DNA of 64,000 bases from an uncultured Colwellia sp. (GCA_913061475.1 CAJXUN010000013.1:24403-88402); one strand, 5' to 3'; shown: positions 1 to 9,499, counted from the stretch's first letter. Program-made: numbers and translations. Notes: a model not told the origin generated them from the sequence alone.

Positions 1-793
1 TGTCTGTGCGAACAGAACCCTCTAACACATAAGTAACTCCTAACTTTTCGCCGATAGCTTTTATGTCTATCGCTTTACCTCTAAATTGGAAAGAAGAAGT
101 GCGGGCAATTACTTTTAACTTAGGCACATCAGTTAAGCGATGAATTATTTCTTCAGCCAAGCCATTGGCAAAATGAAAGCTATTAATATTGTTATCAAAC
201 ACTTCAAAAGGCAGAACAGCAATTGAAGGCGCTAGCCGTTTTGGTTCCTGAAATGAAAAATATTTAAAAGATAGGTAAATCAAAATCAATACAATGCTAG
301 AGCTAACCATTAAAATTGCAAAGCGGGGTAAACGTTTTTTTGTATTTACGCGTGATTTGACTACTGGCGTTGCTATTAAAGCGTCATCAGGAGAAACTTT
401 ATAGGAAGTAATTGTTTGAGAGGTTTGCGATGTCGAGTTATTTATTTCAATACTAAATTGTGAAGACGCTTGCCAAATAACTTCAGGAACCAAACGATAA
501 CCAAGTTTAGAACGAGTTTCTATAATCGCTCGTTTACCTCGTTTGTCTTGTAGTTTATGTCTGAGTGTTGAGATTAAGGTATTTAACGCGTATTCCGTTA
601 CGACAACGCCAGGCCAAACTTGATTGAATAATTGTTCTCTACTGACTAAATTACCATTGGCTTTAGCAAGCACATATAACAAAGCCATCGCCTTTGGTTC
701 AAGGTGATGTTGTTTACCGTTTTTATCAGAGATCACACCTTCAGTAGGAGAAACTTCCCACCCATCAATGATGAAATTATCATTTATGACCAT
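1..793 (-). CDS. CadC-type winged-helix membrane regulator (partial)
   Basis: The reading frame is open from ATG at 793 to the left edge, so the C-terminus lies outside the window (264 codons visible). Residues about 5-105 form an OmpR/CadC-type winged helix, ending in the typical ETRSKLGYRLVPEV strand. A variable linker follows, then one membrane segment near 157-175. After it begins a TolB-N/FlgO-like periplasmic domain (SIAVLPFEVFDNN, later FANGLAEEII and LGVSYVLEGSV), common in CadC-like regulators. The layout implies a one-component regulator that binds DNA in the cytoplasm and senses in the periplasm. It diverges from the PKD lipoprotein gene at 1069, a possible target. The family assignment is firm; the signal and targets are unknown. 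Confidence 0.88.
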   Translation of the reverse strand, partial: MVINDNFIIDGWEVSPTEGVISDKNGKQHHLEPKAMALLYVLAKANGNLVSREQLFNQVWPGVVVTEYALNTLISTLRHKLQDKRGKRAIIETRSKLGYRLVPEVIWQASSQFSIEINNSTSQTSQTITSYKVSPDDALIATPVVKSRVNTKKRLPRFAILMVSSSIVLILIYLSFKYFSFQEPKRLAPSIAVLPFEVFDNNINSFHFANGLAEEIIHRLTDVPKLKVIARTSSFQFRGKAIDIKAIGEKLGVTYVLEGSVRTD

Positions 794-1068
794 ATTTTAT
801 CAAATATCCAATTGTCTTCTGACTTCATTTGCTTTACTGAGCGAGAGCTTAACTGCTTGTTTTTAATGGCCAACCACTTAAAGTGTAGTCTTATATTTTC
901 CTTATATAAAAATCATATTAATTTAATAATATTATCAATGAGATGCGATATATTTTATCTTCGGATAATTGTTGCGATTCAGTAGGTTTTATGAACTGTT
1001 AGCGGTTTTGTCTTTCGGTAATAACGAAAGGTAATAACGAAATTTAAATCGTTTTTAAGGAAGAAAAA

Positions 1069-3177
1069 ATGCGTATATTTAGTAAAGAAAACACAGGGAT
1101 AAAGTCGTTAAAATTATCCACATGGTCTATCACAATAATGTTAACTTTGTTACTTACAGGTTGCCCTTGGTTTGATGGTAAGAGTAACAAGGGTGATGAC
1201 GAAGAGGTTGAGCAAACTCAAGTCATCATTACGGCACCATCGGCCGTTTTTTCAATTTCAGCAGTGTCGGGACAAGCGCCTTTAACTGTTACTTTTACCG
1301 ACAATTCACTAAATGGCTCGGCCAATATTACTGCATGGCAGTGGGATTTTGGCGACGGAGGTACAAGCTCAATCCAAAATCCGGATCATATATATGAAAT
1401 GGCTGGTACTTACGATATCAGTTTAATGGTAAATTCTGCTGATGGCAGCGATAGTACAACGATGTTAGCAGCCATAGCCGTAGCGCCAGCAGATACTGAA
1501 ATTATTGTCACAGTCGTTGATTCTAGAGGCGTTGCTCTTGAGGGAGTTACCGCAACATCAGAAACATTCACCATTGAATCTCAATCATATAATGAGTTAA
1601 AGCAGTTATCGATTACCGTTCCTCGCTCAGAGTCACAGGGGGTATTTCGGTTATCCAAAGCAGGTTATACCGATAACTTAGTTTATACCGAACACACCAA
1701 TTTTTCTAAAGTGGTGTCAGCGACTTTGCTTAAGCGCACACCCGCTATAGAGTTTAATGGCTTTTTCGGAGGGGAAATCATAGGAATTGATGGTGCATCG
1801 GTAACTATTTTGCCAGAGTCACTTGTTAAGCCTGATGGCTCAGTTGTTACCGGTACGGTTGAGTTATATATGACGCCTGTTGATACCAGTGACCCCATCA
1901 AATCAAAAGCATTTCCAGGCAGTTTTTATGGCTTGCCAGATGCAGATCAAATACCTGTAGGAGAAGATCCACAACAACAACTGTTTTCATATGGTGTCGT
2001 GGAATATGCTTTTTTCGCTGACGGAGAAGAGCTACAGCTAAGAGAAGGCATGCAAGCAGAATTGCAACTGCCGTTATACACCACTAAAAATATTTATGAG
2101 GAAGATTTGGTAATAGGTGGAATTATACCTCTTTGGATCTTAAATGAAACTACGGGTATATGGGAGCAACAAGGTGAGGGTACTATTATCGCCAATCCAA
2201 TCGCGGAATCTGGTTTTTCATTAAAAGCCACCACTTCACATTTTACATGGTTTAATACTGATTCATGGGCAAATTCTCTCAGCGGTTCAGGTAATGGAAA
2301 TGCAGCAATAGAGCCTTGTACAATGTCGGTTAATATTGAAGGGCTTACTTTTGGAGAGAATTTCGAATTTAAACTTACAAATGGCTTTCTTAGCGGACCT
2401 ATTTCTAGCTTATCATCCTCTATGACTTTTAATAATGATCCGATAAATGCTAGGGTGCCTGGAGGGGCATTAATAACTGTATCGCTAATTAGAGGTGATC
2501 AAAGGGTTAGTAGGAATGTCGCATGTTTTGCTTCTGAAATGTCATTCACGATGACTATGCCAGAGATTGCTCCTGAATTTGGAGACTGGGCTGTCAGAGT
2601 AGTCCCTGTTTTTTCAAGAGAATCACCAGACTCTCTTTATGAGATCACAGAAAATGAGCTGCTTATCGGTGGAACTTTCTACGGTGACGATGCTGTTGAA
2701 GTACAATCGAACCTTATCGGTGCCGAGATTTTAACCTTACCTCAGCAACAATATTTTACAGCTAGTTTTACGCCCGAAGATGAAAATCCAACAACTGTTA
2801 CCGCTACGCTGTCAAATAGCATTGACAGAACTCAAAGAGTTGACGTTGCTGAATATGTCAGCTCTCATTCACCATTACTTGAATACTTTTACGTTCAACC
2901 TACTACTGATTTTAGTTTGAAATACTTTTGGCAAGTAAAAGGTGCGGATAAGGCCAGTATTTCTTATTTAGGTGAAGATGCAAATAATATTGAACCTGCT
3001 TTTGTCTTCTACATTGAAAATATGGAGGAAGGATCTTTTAAAAATGGTCAGCTGTTCGGCAAGACCGGTTTTTTGAAAATAGAGATAGAAAATCAATATG
3101 GGATCACGGTAAAAATAGCAAGGCTAGCTGAACTGTTTTGTTTCCCAGGGTCTGAACATCCTAATTGCTTATTGTAA
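1069..3177 (+). CDS. PKD-domain lipoprotein
   Basis: A 702-residue secreted lipoprotein. The N-terminus has a hydrophobic segment ending in the lipobox LLTGC near residue 32, followed by an acidic linker, so it is probably anchored in a membrane through that cysteine. Residues about 57-135 are a PKD domain with the diagnostic WDFGDGGTSS and HIYEMAGTYDISL motifs. The next part resembles a carboxypeptidase-regulatory-like beta-sandwich (VTVVDSRGVALEGVTATS). The C-terminal 500 residues have no family I recognise. An AAGGAAG ribosome site precedes the ATG. The gene stands alone and is divergent from the CadC-type regulator. PKD domains usually mediate protein or polysaccharide contacts at the surface; no catalytic motif was seen. 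Confidence 0.85.
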   Translation: MRIFSKENTGIKSLKLSTWSITIMLTLLLTGCPWFDGKSNKGDDEEVEQTQVIITAPSAVFSISAVSGQAPLTVTFTDNSLNGSANITAWQWDFGDGGTSSIQNPDHIYEMAGTYDISLMVNSADGSDSTTMLAAIAVAPADTEIIVTVVDSRGVALEGVTATSETFTIESQSYNELKQLSITVPRSESQGVFRLSKAGYTDNLVYTEHTNFSKVVSATLLKRTPAIEFNGFFGGEIIGIDGASVTILPESLVKPDGSVVTGTVELYMTPVDTSDPIKSKAFPGSFYGLPDADQIPVGEDPQQQLFSYGVVEYAFFADGEELQLREGMQAELQLPLYTTKNIYEEDLVIGGIIPLWILNETTGIWEQQGEGTIIANPIAESGFSLKATTSHFTWFNTDSWANSLSGSGNGNAAIEPCTMSVNIEGLTFGENFEFKLTNGFLSGPISSLSSSMTFNNDPINARVPGGALITVSLIRGDQRVSRNVACFASEMSFTMTMPEIAPEFGDWAVRVVPVFSRESPDSLYEITENELLIGGTFYGDDAVEVQSNLIGAEILTLPQQQYFTASFTPEDENPTTVTATLSNSIDRTQRVDVAEYVSSHSPLLEYFYVQPTTDFSLKYFWQVKGADKASISYLGEDANNIEPAFVFYIENMEEGSFKNGQLFGKTGFLKIEIENQYGITVKIARLAELFCFPGSEHPNCLL

Positions 3178-3325
3178 AATCAAGAAATGTTTAGCCGTAT
3201 GATGAAAAAAAGATGTACTTAAATCATGCGGCGATATTAAGCCAAAAGGGTGTGGGAATGAGCTATTCCTGTTCTACTATATGAAACATATTGATTTAGG
3301 GCGTTGATATTTTATCGGTAAATTA

Positions 3326-3353
3326 TTGCTATTTTTTATTGTGCTGATAGAAT
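3326..3353 (+). promoter_or_regulatory. Likely sigma-70 promoter of rpsO
   Basis: TTGCTA at 3326-3331 and TAGAAT at 3348-3353 are separated by 16 bp and lie about 80 bp before the rpsO start. The match is good but no transcription start is shown. Confidence 0.5.
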
Positions 3354-3432
3354 ACGCGCTCTTTAGAACGTCTTGCTGATTTAGTGTTCGGCTCGACGCG
3401 ATTATTAAAACACTAAAATTAAGGTAAATATT

Positions 3433-3702
3433 ATGTCTTTAAACGCTGCTGAAAAAGCTGCTATCGTTGCAGAATATGCACAAGCTGAAGGTGATACTGG
3501 TTCTCCAGAAGTACAAGTTGCTTTGTTAACTACACAAATCAACCATTTACAAGGTCACTTCAAAGAGCACATCCATGATCACCATTCACGTCGTGGTTTA
3601 TTACGCATGGTAAGCCAACGTCGTAAATTACTTGATTACTTAAAAGGCAAAAACGTTACACGTTATACTGCTTTGATCGGTAAATTAGGTCTACGTCGTT
3701 AA
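3433..3702 (+). CDS. rpsO: 30S ribosomal protein S15
   Basis: An 89-residue protein of exactly the usual S15 length, with the family signature around [18 protein letters not shown] and the C-terminal [22 protein letters not shown]15 binds 16S rRNA helices 20-22 early in assembly of the small subunit. The start follows AAGGTAAAT. A strong terminator follows the stop. In most gammaproteobacteria rpsO sits between truB and pnp; here neither is adjacent. Pnp is 10.8 kb downstream and the upstream neighbour is a lipoprotein gene. Identity is certain from the sequence. Confidence 0.98.
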   Translation: MSLNAAEKAAIVAEYAQAEGDTGSPEVQVALLTTQINHLQGHFKEHIHDHHSRRGLLRMVSQRRKLLDYLKGKNVTRYTALIGKLGLRR

Positions 3703-3735
3703 GACAAGCTTTATTAAATAAAAGCAAAGATTTTC

Positions 3736-3764
3736 AAAAGGAGCCCATCGGCTCCTTTTTTTCT
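3736..3764 (+). terminator. Rho-independent terminator after rpsO
   Basis: A perfect 10-bp stem (AAAAGGAGCC / GGCTCCTTTT) with a 4-nt loop is followed by further T residues, 33 bp after the rpsO stop. Confidence 0.93.
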
Positions 3765-4018
3765 AGATGATTTTAACTCACGGACATTAATGCTATTGCT
3801 ACTTGAGCTCAATTTTGAGTGATCTGAATGCTAAAAGTTGATTATGGGTCTTCTGTGTTAAAAACTGGTAATGTAATAATACATCAATACTATCGCGAAA
3901 TGCTGCTTCATGCAGTGATTAGCAAGGCTTTTAAATAAGTGTTGATTGAAGAAAATGGTAATTTCCTTATCAAAACGATATTTATTTTCCTCGTTAAAAT
4001 TCGTCTAAAGGAAGCTTC
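3765..4018. other. Non-coding gap before the YqaA-like gene
   Basis: No plausible gene is seen on either strand. The end of the stretch contains the AAAGGAAG ribosome site of the next gene. Confidence 0.6.
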
Positions 4019-4603
4019 TTGATTATTCAGAATAAAATTAAAAAAAAGACCAAAAAATTCATTGACTCTAAGCATATGCTAACGGGTATTACGACTGCCT
4101 CTTTTCTAGAATCCACTGTCGTGCCAATTCCATTAGAAGCAGTATTAATTCCATTAATGCAAGCTCGTCGTGAAAAGCTATGGCTTATTGCGCTAATGGC
4201 GACCTTAGGTTGTATCATCGGTGCTTTATTTGGTTATGCGCTCGGTTACTATTTATTTGATGCCGTTGGTGATTGGATTATTGGTACATTTTCAAACCCA
4301 GAGCAATTTGACGCTATTAAACAGAAAATTCACGACCAAGGCTTCTGGTTTGTCATCACGTTAGGTATTGTGCCTATACCCTTTCAAATCGCGATGCTTG
4401 CTGCTGGCGCGACTAAATATTCACTAACCCTGTTTTTAATTGCCGCTACTATTGCGCGCGCTATTCGTTATTTTGGTTTAGCGGTTATCGTCTATTATGC
4501 GGGTGACAAAGCTGAGCGCATGGTCCGTAAACATAAAAGTAAAGCAATGATTATTATTACTGTCATGGCGCTATTGGTATGGGGTGTTGGTTTTTTTCTT
4601 TAG
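4019..4603 (+). CDS. YqaA/DedA-family (SNARE-associated, VTT) membrane protein
   Basis: A 194-residue protein with three or four hydrophobic segments. The SFLESTVVPIPLEAVLIPLM stretch, with prolines in a re-entrant region, and the later GIVPIPFQIAMLAAGA match the VTT/SNARE-associated fold of the DedA and YqaA families. DedA relatives support lipid carrier recycling and membrane homeostasis, but the substrate of this branch is not known to me. The proposed start is TTG at 4019, chosen because AAAGGAAG lies 6-7 bp upstream; the next in-frame ATG is about 20 codons in. The gene appears monocistronic. No terminator was identified directly after it. Confidence 0.8.
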   Translation: MIIQNKIKKKTKKFIDSKHMLTGITTASFLESTVVPIPLEAVLIPLMQARREKLWLIALMATLGCIIGALFGYALGYYLFDAVGDWIIGTFSNPEQFDAIKQKIHDQGFWFVITLGIVPIPFQIAMLAAGATKYSLTLFLIAATIARAIRYFGLAVIVYYAGDKAERMVRKHKSKAMIIITVMALLVWGVGFFL

Positions 4604-5442
4604 CAATTATTATCAAAAGTTTAATAATATTGTTGACGACTAAGTATTGTTTATTATTGTCGTGTTGTTTTTTATCTATAGTCGTAGAAACTAAATAAAG
4701 ATAGAAACAAATGTGGCAGTAAGTTTTATTTATTAAAAAATACTCCAAATAAAGTTGGAACCTGATTTAAACTGGCATAAGTGAACCTTAATAATTATTC
4801 GAAACACATTATGAAATAACTGTGTTAACGTCTTCTGCGCATTGCTCTCGTTGGCGTAGCACAACCGAATAGCAATTATTATAGGATGGCAGCCGCTCAG
4901 TACTAATTAATTTGAGTCTAACTTCTTCACCACCAGCGGTCGGTTATTATTTATTATCAGGATTTATGATGCTTTATTAGGTCATATATTTATTAATACG
5001 TCTTATATATTATGCGTTTTCTATGCTCTTAAATATACCTAAGTCCCGCAGTTTGCACTGCACAAACAGCCCCCTAGTCCATTTTCGTATAGTGATTTAT
5101 ATTTATTGGACTATGACAAGGCTTTAGTTCGAACGGGCTACTTGATCCACACCCTAAATAGACTACTCGTTTCATTTTAGGGGGCTACAGGTAAATAGTG
5201 AATGAGTGCTTGTGCAACAAACCTATACTCAAACTTGGCATCACTCTACATTTAAATGGGGATTTTTGCGTGATAACTTCTACAACTCATGGTTTTAGAG
5301 AAAGGCAATAAAGCTGGTACATCGACAGGCTAAATCGCGAGAATGGAGTAGTAGTGCTTGATTTAGTTGCTACTTCAAATGCAAAAGCGCACTTACTCCT
5401 TAGAAAACAAGTCCCAACTTTGATCGAAATACCGGTATTGTT
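4604..5442. other. Long non-coding stretch with a two-arm inverted repeat
   Basis: No intact gene is seen over about 840 bp. AGCCCCCTA at 5068-5076 pairs with TAGGGGGCT at 5178-5186, and TAGTCCA at 5075-5081 pairs with TGGACTA at 5107-5113, giving a palindromic element of about 120 bp. The stretch 5200-5440 has short open fragments that might be gene remains, but I could not assign them to a family. Confidence 0.5.
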
Positions 5443-5489
5443 GTCAGAAAAAAATCATCTTAAAGTCATAAGGACGTCAGGTATTTTAT
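5443..5489 (+). repeat. Upstream direct repeat, copy 1 (possible shared operator)
   Basis: Matches 9373-9419 with two substitutions over 46-47 bp, and similarity fades gradually for about 30 bp beyond. It ends 78 bp before the start of the dioxygenase pseudogene. It contains GTCA at 5465 and 5476, an 11-bp spaced direct repeat of the sort bound by OmpR/CadC-type winged helices. Operator function is inferred. Confidence 0.7.
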
Positions 5490-5566
5490 AGCCGGCTTGC
5501 TTACACTGAAGGCTTGTTCAAGCACATTTATAAATGATATCAATAGCAAGTTCAAAGGAGGTACAA

Positions 5567-6208
5567 ATGAATCGGCGTAATTTTATTAAAGCTGGGGCTC
5601 TAGGAGCTTTGGGTGTAACAGGTCAGGTAATGGGACACAGTGAACGTTTGATAATGAGCAAAGCAACACCTACCGAAGGTGAGGGACCGTTTTACCCTGT
5701 GGTTGCTCAAAAAGATAAGGACTTTGACCTGACTAAAATTACTGGGAATGAAGTAGAGTCCTTGGGAGAGCGTATCTTTATCCGTGGAGGCGTTTTCGAT
5801 ACTGCAGGTAACCCTGTAGAGGGGGCCACAGTCGATTTGTGGTAAGCTAATGCAGCAGGCCGGTATTCGCACCCACATGATCATAATCCGGCACCCGTTG
5901 ACGATAATTTTCAAGGTTGGGCGATAGTTCCGAGTGCGAAGGATGGAGGGTTCCGATTTAAGACAGTGATGCCAGGTGCTTATCCCGTTGGGGGTGGGTG
6001 GTCGCGACCACCACATATTCATTTTAAGGTGACAAAAAGGGGGTATGTTGAGCTAACTACACAAATGTATTTTCCGGGTCAAGCATTAAACCAAGTCGAC
6101 AAACTGCTTCAGAAAAAGAGTAAAGCGGAACAAAAGCTGATGATTGCTGATAGATCTTCAGACAAGTTGGACACTTTCTACTTTAGGTTAATCATTGAAA
6201 AAGCATAA
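5567..6208 (+). pseudogene. Intradiol ring-cleavage dioxygenase, interrupted by an in-frame TAA
   Basis: Reading through a single TAA at 5843-5845 gives one continuous protein of about 213 residues in the same frame. It starts at ATG 5567, after the excellent ribosome site AAAGGAGGT. The N-terminus NRRNFIKAGALGALG is a twin-arginine-type signal, typical of secreted relatives. Family motifs are intact on both sides: EGEGPFYP and VEGATVDLW before the stop, then ANAAGRYSHP, FQGWA, and PGAYPVGGGWSRPPHIHFKV, which supply the Tyr and His iron ligands. In relatives the residue after DLW is usually Gln, so CAA to TAA is the simplest explanation. The enzyme would oxidise catechol-like aromatics. It is probably inactive unless the stop is read through. 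Confidence 0.85.
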
Positions 6209-6267
6209 CAATGTCAGTCAGCAGTTGCTCGCACTCCTGCTGGCTACGCTGAAGTTGAAGAAACGCT

Positions 6268-8523
6268 CTATTCACTTAAAGAGAGCTCAACTACTTCTTT
6301 TTTTGCAGAAACCTGAATAGTCATCAAAAGCTGCGTCTGATTAATATCAGTTAGGTAATCGACATCGTCACTTATCTCTCCTAGAATTTTAAAATCGTCG
6401 TTATTTAGATCGTAGGACCACAATTGATTATCATCGTTGATATCATAAATTATATTGTTTTTAATCACGAAGGATTTGGATTTACCGCCCTGTTTGTTTA
6501 ATGCTTTAATTTGCTGAGGTTCAACAGCGCCGGGCTGCCAAAATTGCCCCATGTGATCGTAAAGTATCAATCGACCATCCTCACTTTTAAGTGTCCAGAG
6601 TACAAACTTATCGCTTACTTCTCTGAAGCCTGACTTGTTTAAGTCGAACTCCACAATTTTTATTATCCCTTCGATCCTTAATGCTATTAATGCACTATTG
6701 TTTTTACTATCCCATTGGTAAAGTCGGATCGCTGGGTGTTCAATTGGAATGGTTTTTTGAGTTGAATCTAGAAATACCTGTGTAAGTTCGTTGTTGGCAT
6801 TGACTAAAAGACTTTTACCGTCTGCTGCCCAAGCAATCCCATTGATATAAGTATCCATCGGAAAATCTGTGAGCTTTTGAGGACCTTTTCCATCGCTTAT
6901 CCAAAGCTGCTCTTCGCCTGATCGTTCCGACCAGAAAGCAATTAGCTTCCCCCTGGGTTGAAAAACTGCATTGTCCTCTCCAAGGTTTGTACGCTCAAAG
7001 CTTGCAGAGTTGTGATGCTGATTCGATGAGGATAATTTTGTGTGGTTCTGTTCTGATTGAGACTGTTTTGTTTGTGTTTCAGAATTTTGTGTTTGCGGAC
7101 TTGTCTCTGCGATTTCATTAAGCGGTATTAACACGACATCACTATCATAGGGCCCTTTGAGCATGAGTAGTCTTTTACCGTTTGGATGAAATTCAGGCTG
7201 GTCCATTCTATCACCAAAGGGTAAGTTGATTTTGGTGACCTTTCCTTCATAAGAAAGCGTAAAGAGTTGTCTGCCCGTGCTAAAGAAAAGCTGCTTGTTT
7301 AAAGGATCAAAATTAGGGTAGAGAAGGCGGAATTTTGCTATTTCCTGTGGGCGCTCAATAGGGTGACTGGATAAAAGTTGCCCGTCAGGACTGAGCAGTT
7401 CGACATATTGCTGACCATCTTTATGAATACGCGCCACAGCGATCAGATCATCTGCGACGGAATAAGCATAGTCGATTATATTGCCATCATTGGTAGCGTA
7501 TAAGTCAGTGCTTTTATTCAAACTTGGAGAATAATTAATTAACTTCCAGCGGTTTGAATCTCTTTGCATCAGGGTAATATTGCCGTCATTTAACCAGGTA
7601 GGTTTCTTTAATATTGAATTTTTACACTGCAGAATTACACTAGGCTGCTGAGTACTTTCAAGCGCCTTATCAAAATCTAAACTTACCAAATCGTAGCAAT
7701 CTTTTTGGGTAACAGGCTGGTTACAAGGTTCGGTTGCTAAAAATACCAGTTTCTTGCCGTCTTTAGAAAAACTATGGCGACCATAAGCCCCCCATTCTTT
7801 GGTCAGTTGGATTTCTTTTTGCGTGTTGATGTTTTTGGCCCATATTTTATTTACACATTGCTTATCTAAATAACGATGGAAAACAATGTAGTTTCCATCA
7901 GGTGTATAGGTGGCATCAAATTCTTTGTCGTCAGTGGCGGTAAGCGAGCGCAACTTATCAAAAGTTAGTTGTGGCGTTTGTTTGGGAGTTAGATTTTGAT
8001 AGCCAATAATAGCTAGAATAATAACCCCTGCGACCATAGAAATCAGTTTTAAAGCCACTCGCGATGGCGCAGAATGATGAGCTAAATCTGGGTCAGTGCT
8101 GTCTTTAATCAGGGGTTCGTCGACGGTATCTTCTTGGGAGTTGTGGTTGCTTGTAAAGACATCGCTTGTAACATCAGTGCTTGTCGAATTGACATTGTTC
8201 TGCCATCGAACCTCAACCTCCAGGCTATAACCTTGTTTAGGATGGGTTTTAATAAAGGATTGGTTGTCCTCACCCAGTGCTTTTCTTAATTGAGCGATGC
8301 TTCTCTGCAATGTATTTGGTGTTACCACAGTATTAGGCCACACTGCTGATAATAATTCATCATGGCTAACGACTTTATTGGCGTTTTTGGCTAGGTAAGT
8401 TAACACAGCCAATGCTTTAGGTGGAATCGTCTGTGACTGCTTTTTCTGGGTGATTTGATTGCGAGTTAAATCAATAAAAAAATCACCGACCCAATACTGT
8501 GTGTCCATGTATGTGTTTTCCAT
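6268..8523 (-). CDS. CadC-type winged-helix regulator with C-terminal PD40/TolB-like propeller
   Basis: A 751-residue protein. Residues about 10-105 are an OmpR/CadC winged helix (VWPNTVVTPNTLQRSIAQLR, KTHPKQGYSLEVEV). A polar linker leads to one membrane segment at about 157-175. The remaining 570 residues contain repeated WD40-like PD40 blades (DATYTPDGNYIVF, HSFSKDGKKLVFL, PEFHPNGKRLLML, AVFQPRGKLIAFW), so a periplasmic beta-propeller is expected as sensor. A start six codons downstream (MDTQYW) is equally possible. The gene lies between the broken dioxygenase and the PD40 protein at 9500, which share an upstream repeat; it may regulate both. An inverted-repeat element sits only 17 bp upstream of the start. 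Confidence 0.9.
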   Translation of the reverse strand: MENTYMDTQYWVGDFFIDLTRNQITQKKQSQTIPPKALAVLTYLAKNANKVVSHDELLSAVWPNTVVTPNTLQRSIAQLRKALGEDNQSFIKTHPKQGYSLEVEVRWQNNVNSTSTDVTSDVFTSNHNSQEDTVDEPLIKDSTDPDLAHHSAPSRVALKLISMVAGVIILAIIGYQNLTPKQTPQLTFDKLRSLTATDDKEFDATYTPDGNYIVFHRYLDKQCVNKIWAKNINTQKEIQLTKEWGAYGRHSFSKDGKKLVFLATEPCNQPVTQKDCYDLVSLDFDKALESTQQPSVILQCKNSILKKPTWLNDGNITLMQRDSNRWKLINYSPSLNKSTDLYATNDGNIIDYAYSVADDLIAVARIHKDGQQYVELLSPDGQLLSSHPIERPQEIAKFRLLYPNFDPLNKQLFFSTGRQLFTLSYEGKVTKINLPFGDRMDQPEFHPNGKRLLMLKGPYDSDVVLIPLNEIAETSPQTQNSETQTKQSQSEQNHTKLSSSNQHHNSASFERTNLGEDNAVFQPRGKLIAFWSERSGEEQLWISDGKGPQKLTDFPMDTYINGIAWAADGKSLLVNANNELTQVFLDSTQKTIPIEHPAIRLYQWDSKNNSALIALRIEGIIKIVEFDLNKSGFREVSDKFVLWTLKSEDGRLILYDHMGQFWQPGAVEPQQIKALNKQGGKSKSFVIKNNIIYDINDDNQLWSYDLNNDDFKILGEISDDVDYLTDINQTQLLMTIQVSAKKEVVELSLSE

Positions 8524-8539
8524 GATGAATATTGACGTT

Positions 8540-8610
8540 TATACTCAAGCCATCTCAATATGCTCGTTTCAGGGCTACTGAATCCTCCATCTTGAGGTGG
8601 TTTGGGTATA
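8540..8610. repeat. 71-bp inverted-repeat element
   Basis: The ends TATACTCAAGCCATCTCAAT (8540) and the complement of CTTGAGGTGGTTTGGGTATA (8591-8610) are imperfect inverted repeats of about 23 bp. It occupies the promoter region of the CadC-type regulator gene. Confidence 0.7.
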
Positions 8611-8668
8611 ATAGTCAGTTAAAACAAGAGGCTCACCTTAGCATGAAGTTTAATTTTTGCTAAGCCTT

Positions 8669-8931
8669 ATACCATTTTGATTAAGTTGTTTCCCACTCAG
8701 CGAGAATTAAAAGGCTTATAGGTAAGACATTTATTTTAGAGAATGGCACTCCCTTGTTAAAATCAATAACACAGCGTATAAGCCTTTTAAACTCGCCCTT
8801 GGGAGCTCATTAGCAAACTGATAACATCACAAAATGAATGAAATATAGAATGACTATATTTAACTCATTTTGTTTGTTCTAAGCTCGCTAATGTAGCTCT
8901 GAGTTGGGAATAAATTTAATCAAATTGGTAT
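8669..8931. repeat. 263-bp MITE-like element with 33-bp inverted ends
   Basis: The left end begins ATACCATTTTGATTAAG and is mirrored by CTTAATC-type sequence ending TTTAATCAAATTGGTAT at 8931; the arms match over about 33 bp with few mismatches. Inside are further palindromes: TTAAAAGGCTTATA with TATAAGCCTTTTAA, and CAAAATGAATGAAATATAG with a mirrored copy near 8850-8873. No open frame is present, so it is a non-coding element, either mobilised in trans or an RNA-like fold. Confidence 0.8.
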
Positions 8932-8972
8932 TCATTTGCTACTGATACTGAAGGGATATCCATTGTCACTAA

Positions 8973-9236
8973 TATACCCGTTACCATTCAAGATGCATGT
9001 TTCAGAGGGCTTGAGTAATTTCAATTCAAGGCACTGTGATGAAGGAATGGTTATTCCCTTGTAAATCACAGTCACGATGAAGTGATGTTGCTCAAACCCT
9101 TCTTCGATGGGTTTTAAATGCCTTTACGCTACAGTAAATAATCAATACATAGAGTCACTATGTTTGAATTATTCTCCTTGCCTAAAGGCATTTTAATTCC
9201 CACTGAAATCGAGCACTTTGAATGGTAACGGGTATA
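8973..9236. repeat. 264-bp MITE-like element with 24-bp inverted ends
   Basis: TATACCCGTTACCATTCAAG at the left end is mirrored by CTTTGAATGGTAACGGGTATA at the right; 22 of 24 positions pair. Inside, AATAATCAATACATAG pairs with CTATGTTTGAATTATT, and GCCTTTA with TAAAGGC. The length nearly equals that of the neighbouring element, but the end sequence differs. No coding capacity is convincing. Confidence 0.8.
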
Positions 9237-9372
9237 GGTTAAATGATATAGAGCAAGAAGCTTTAGCTCATGCAATTTCAGAAAGCCCCTGAGTAAAATG
9301 GGATGGTCATCTAACGCAGTCGGACGAATTAAAGCAGGCGATATAAGTGCAATCAAAAACGTACTTATCGCC
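9237..9372. other. Non-coding spacer
   Basis: No gene is seen. One frame gives a short peptide-like run interrupted by stops and might be a gene remnant; I cannot assign it. Confidence 0.4.
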
Positions 9373-9419
9373 GTCAGAACAAAATCATCTAAAAGTCATA
9401 AGGACGTCAGGTATTTTAA
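9373..9419 (+). repeat. Upstream direct repeat, copy 2 (possible shared operator)
   Basis: Near-identical to 5443-5489, including the 11-bp spaced GTCA pair at 9395 and 9406. It ends 81 bp before the PD40 gene start, almost the same distance as copy 1 from the dioxygenase start. Confidence 0.7.
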
Positions 9420-9499
9420 GGTCAGCTAGCTTAAATTGACTCTTCAATCACATTAAAGCGAAGTTAAATAATTCGTTGATTTCAAAATAAGGAAAAATT

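Noticed and set aside
704..985. Plus-strand open frame of 93 codons
   Set aside because: It overlaps the start of the minus-strand CadC-type regulator, whose domains are clear, and lacks a ribosome site.
5200..5440. Possible transposase remains
   Set aside because: Short coding-like runs are present, but no transposase motif can be identified.
5600..6022. Minus-strand open frame over the dioxygenase
   Set aside because: The plus strand encodes recognisable dioxygenase motifs through the same bases; the minus frame matches nothing.
9129..9356. Minus-strand frame of 75 codons
   Set aside because: It runs through the end of an inverted-repeat element and has no recognisable features.
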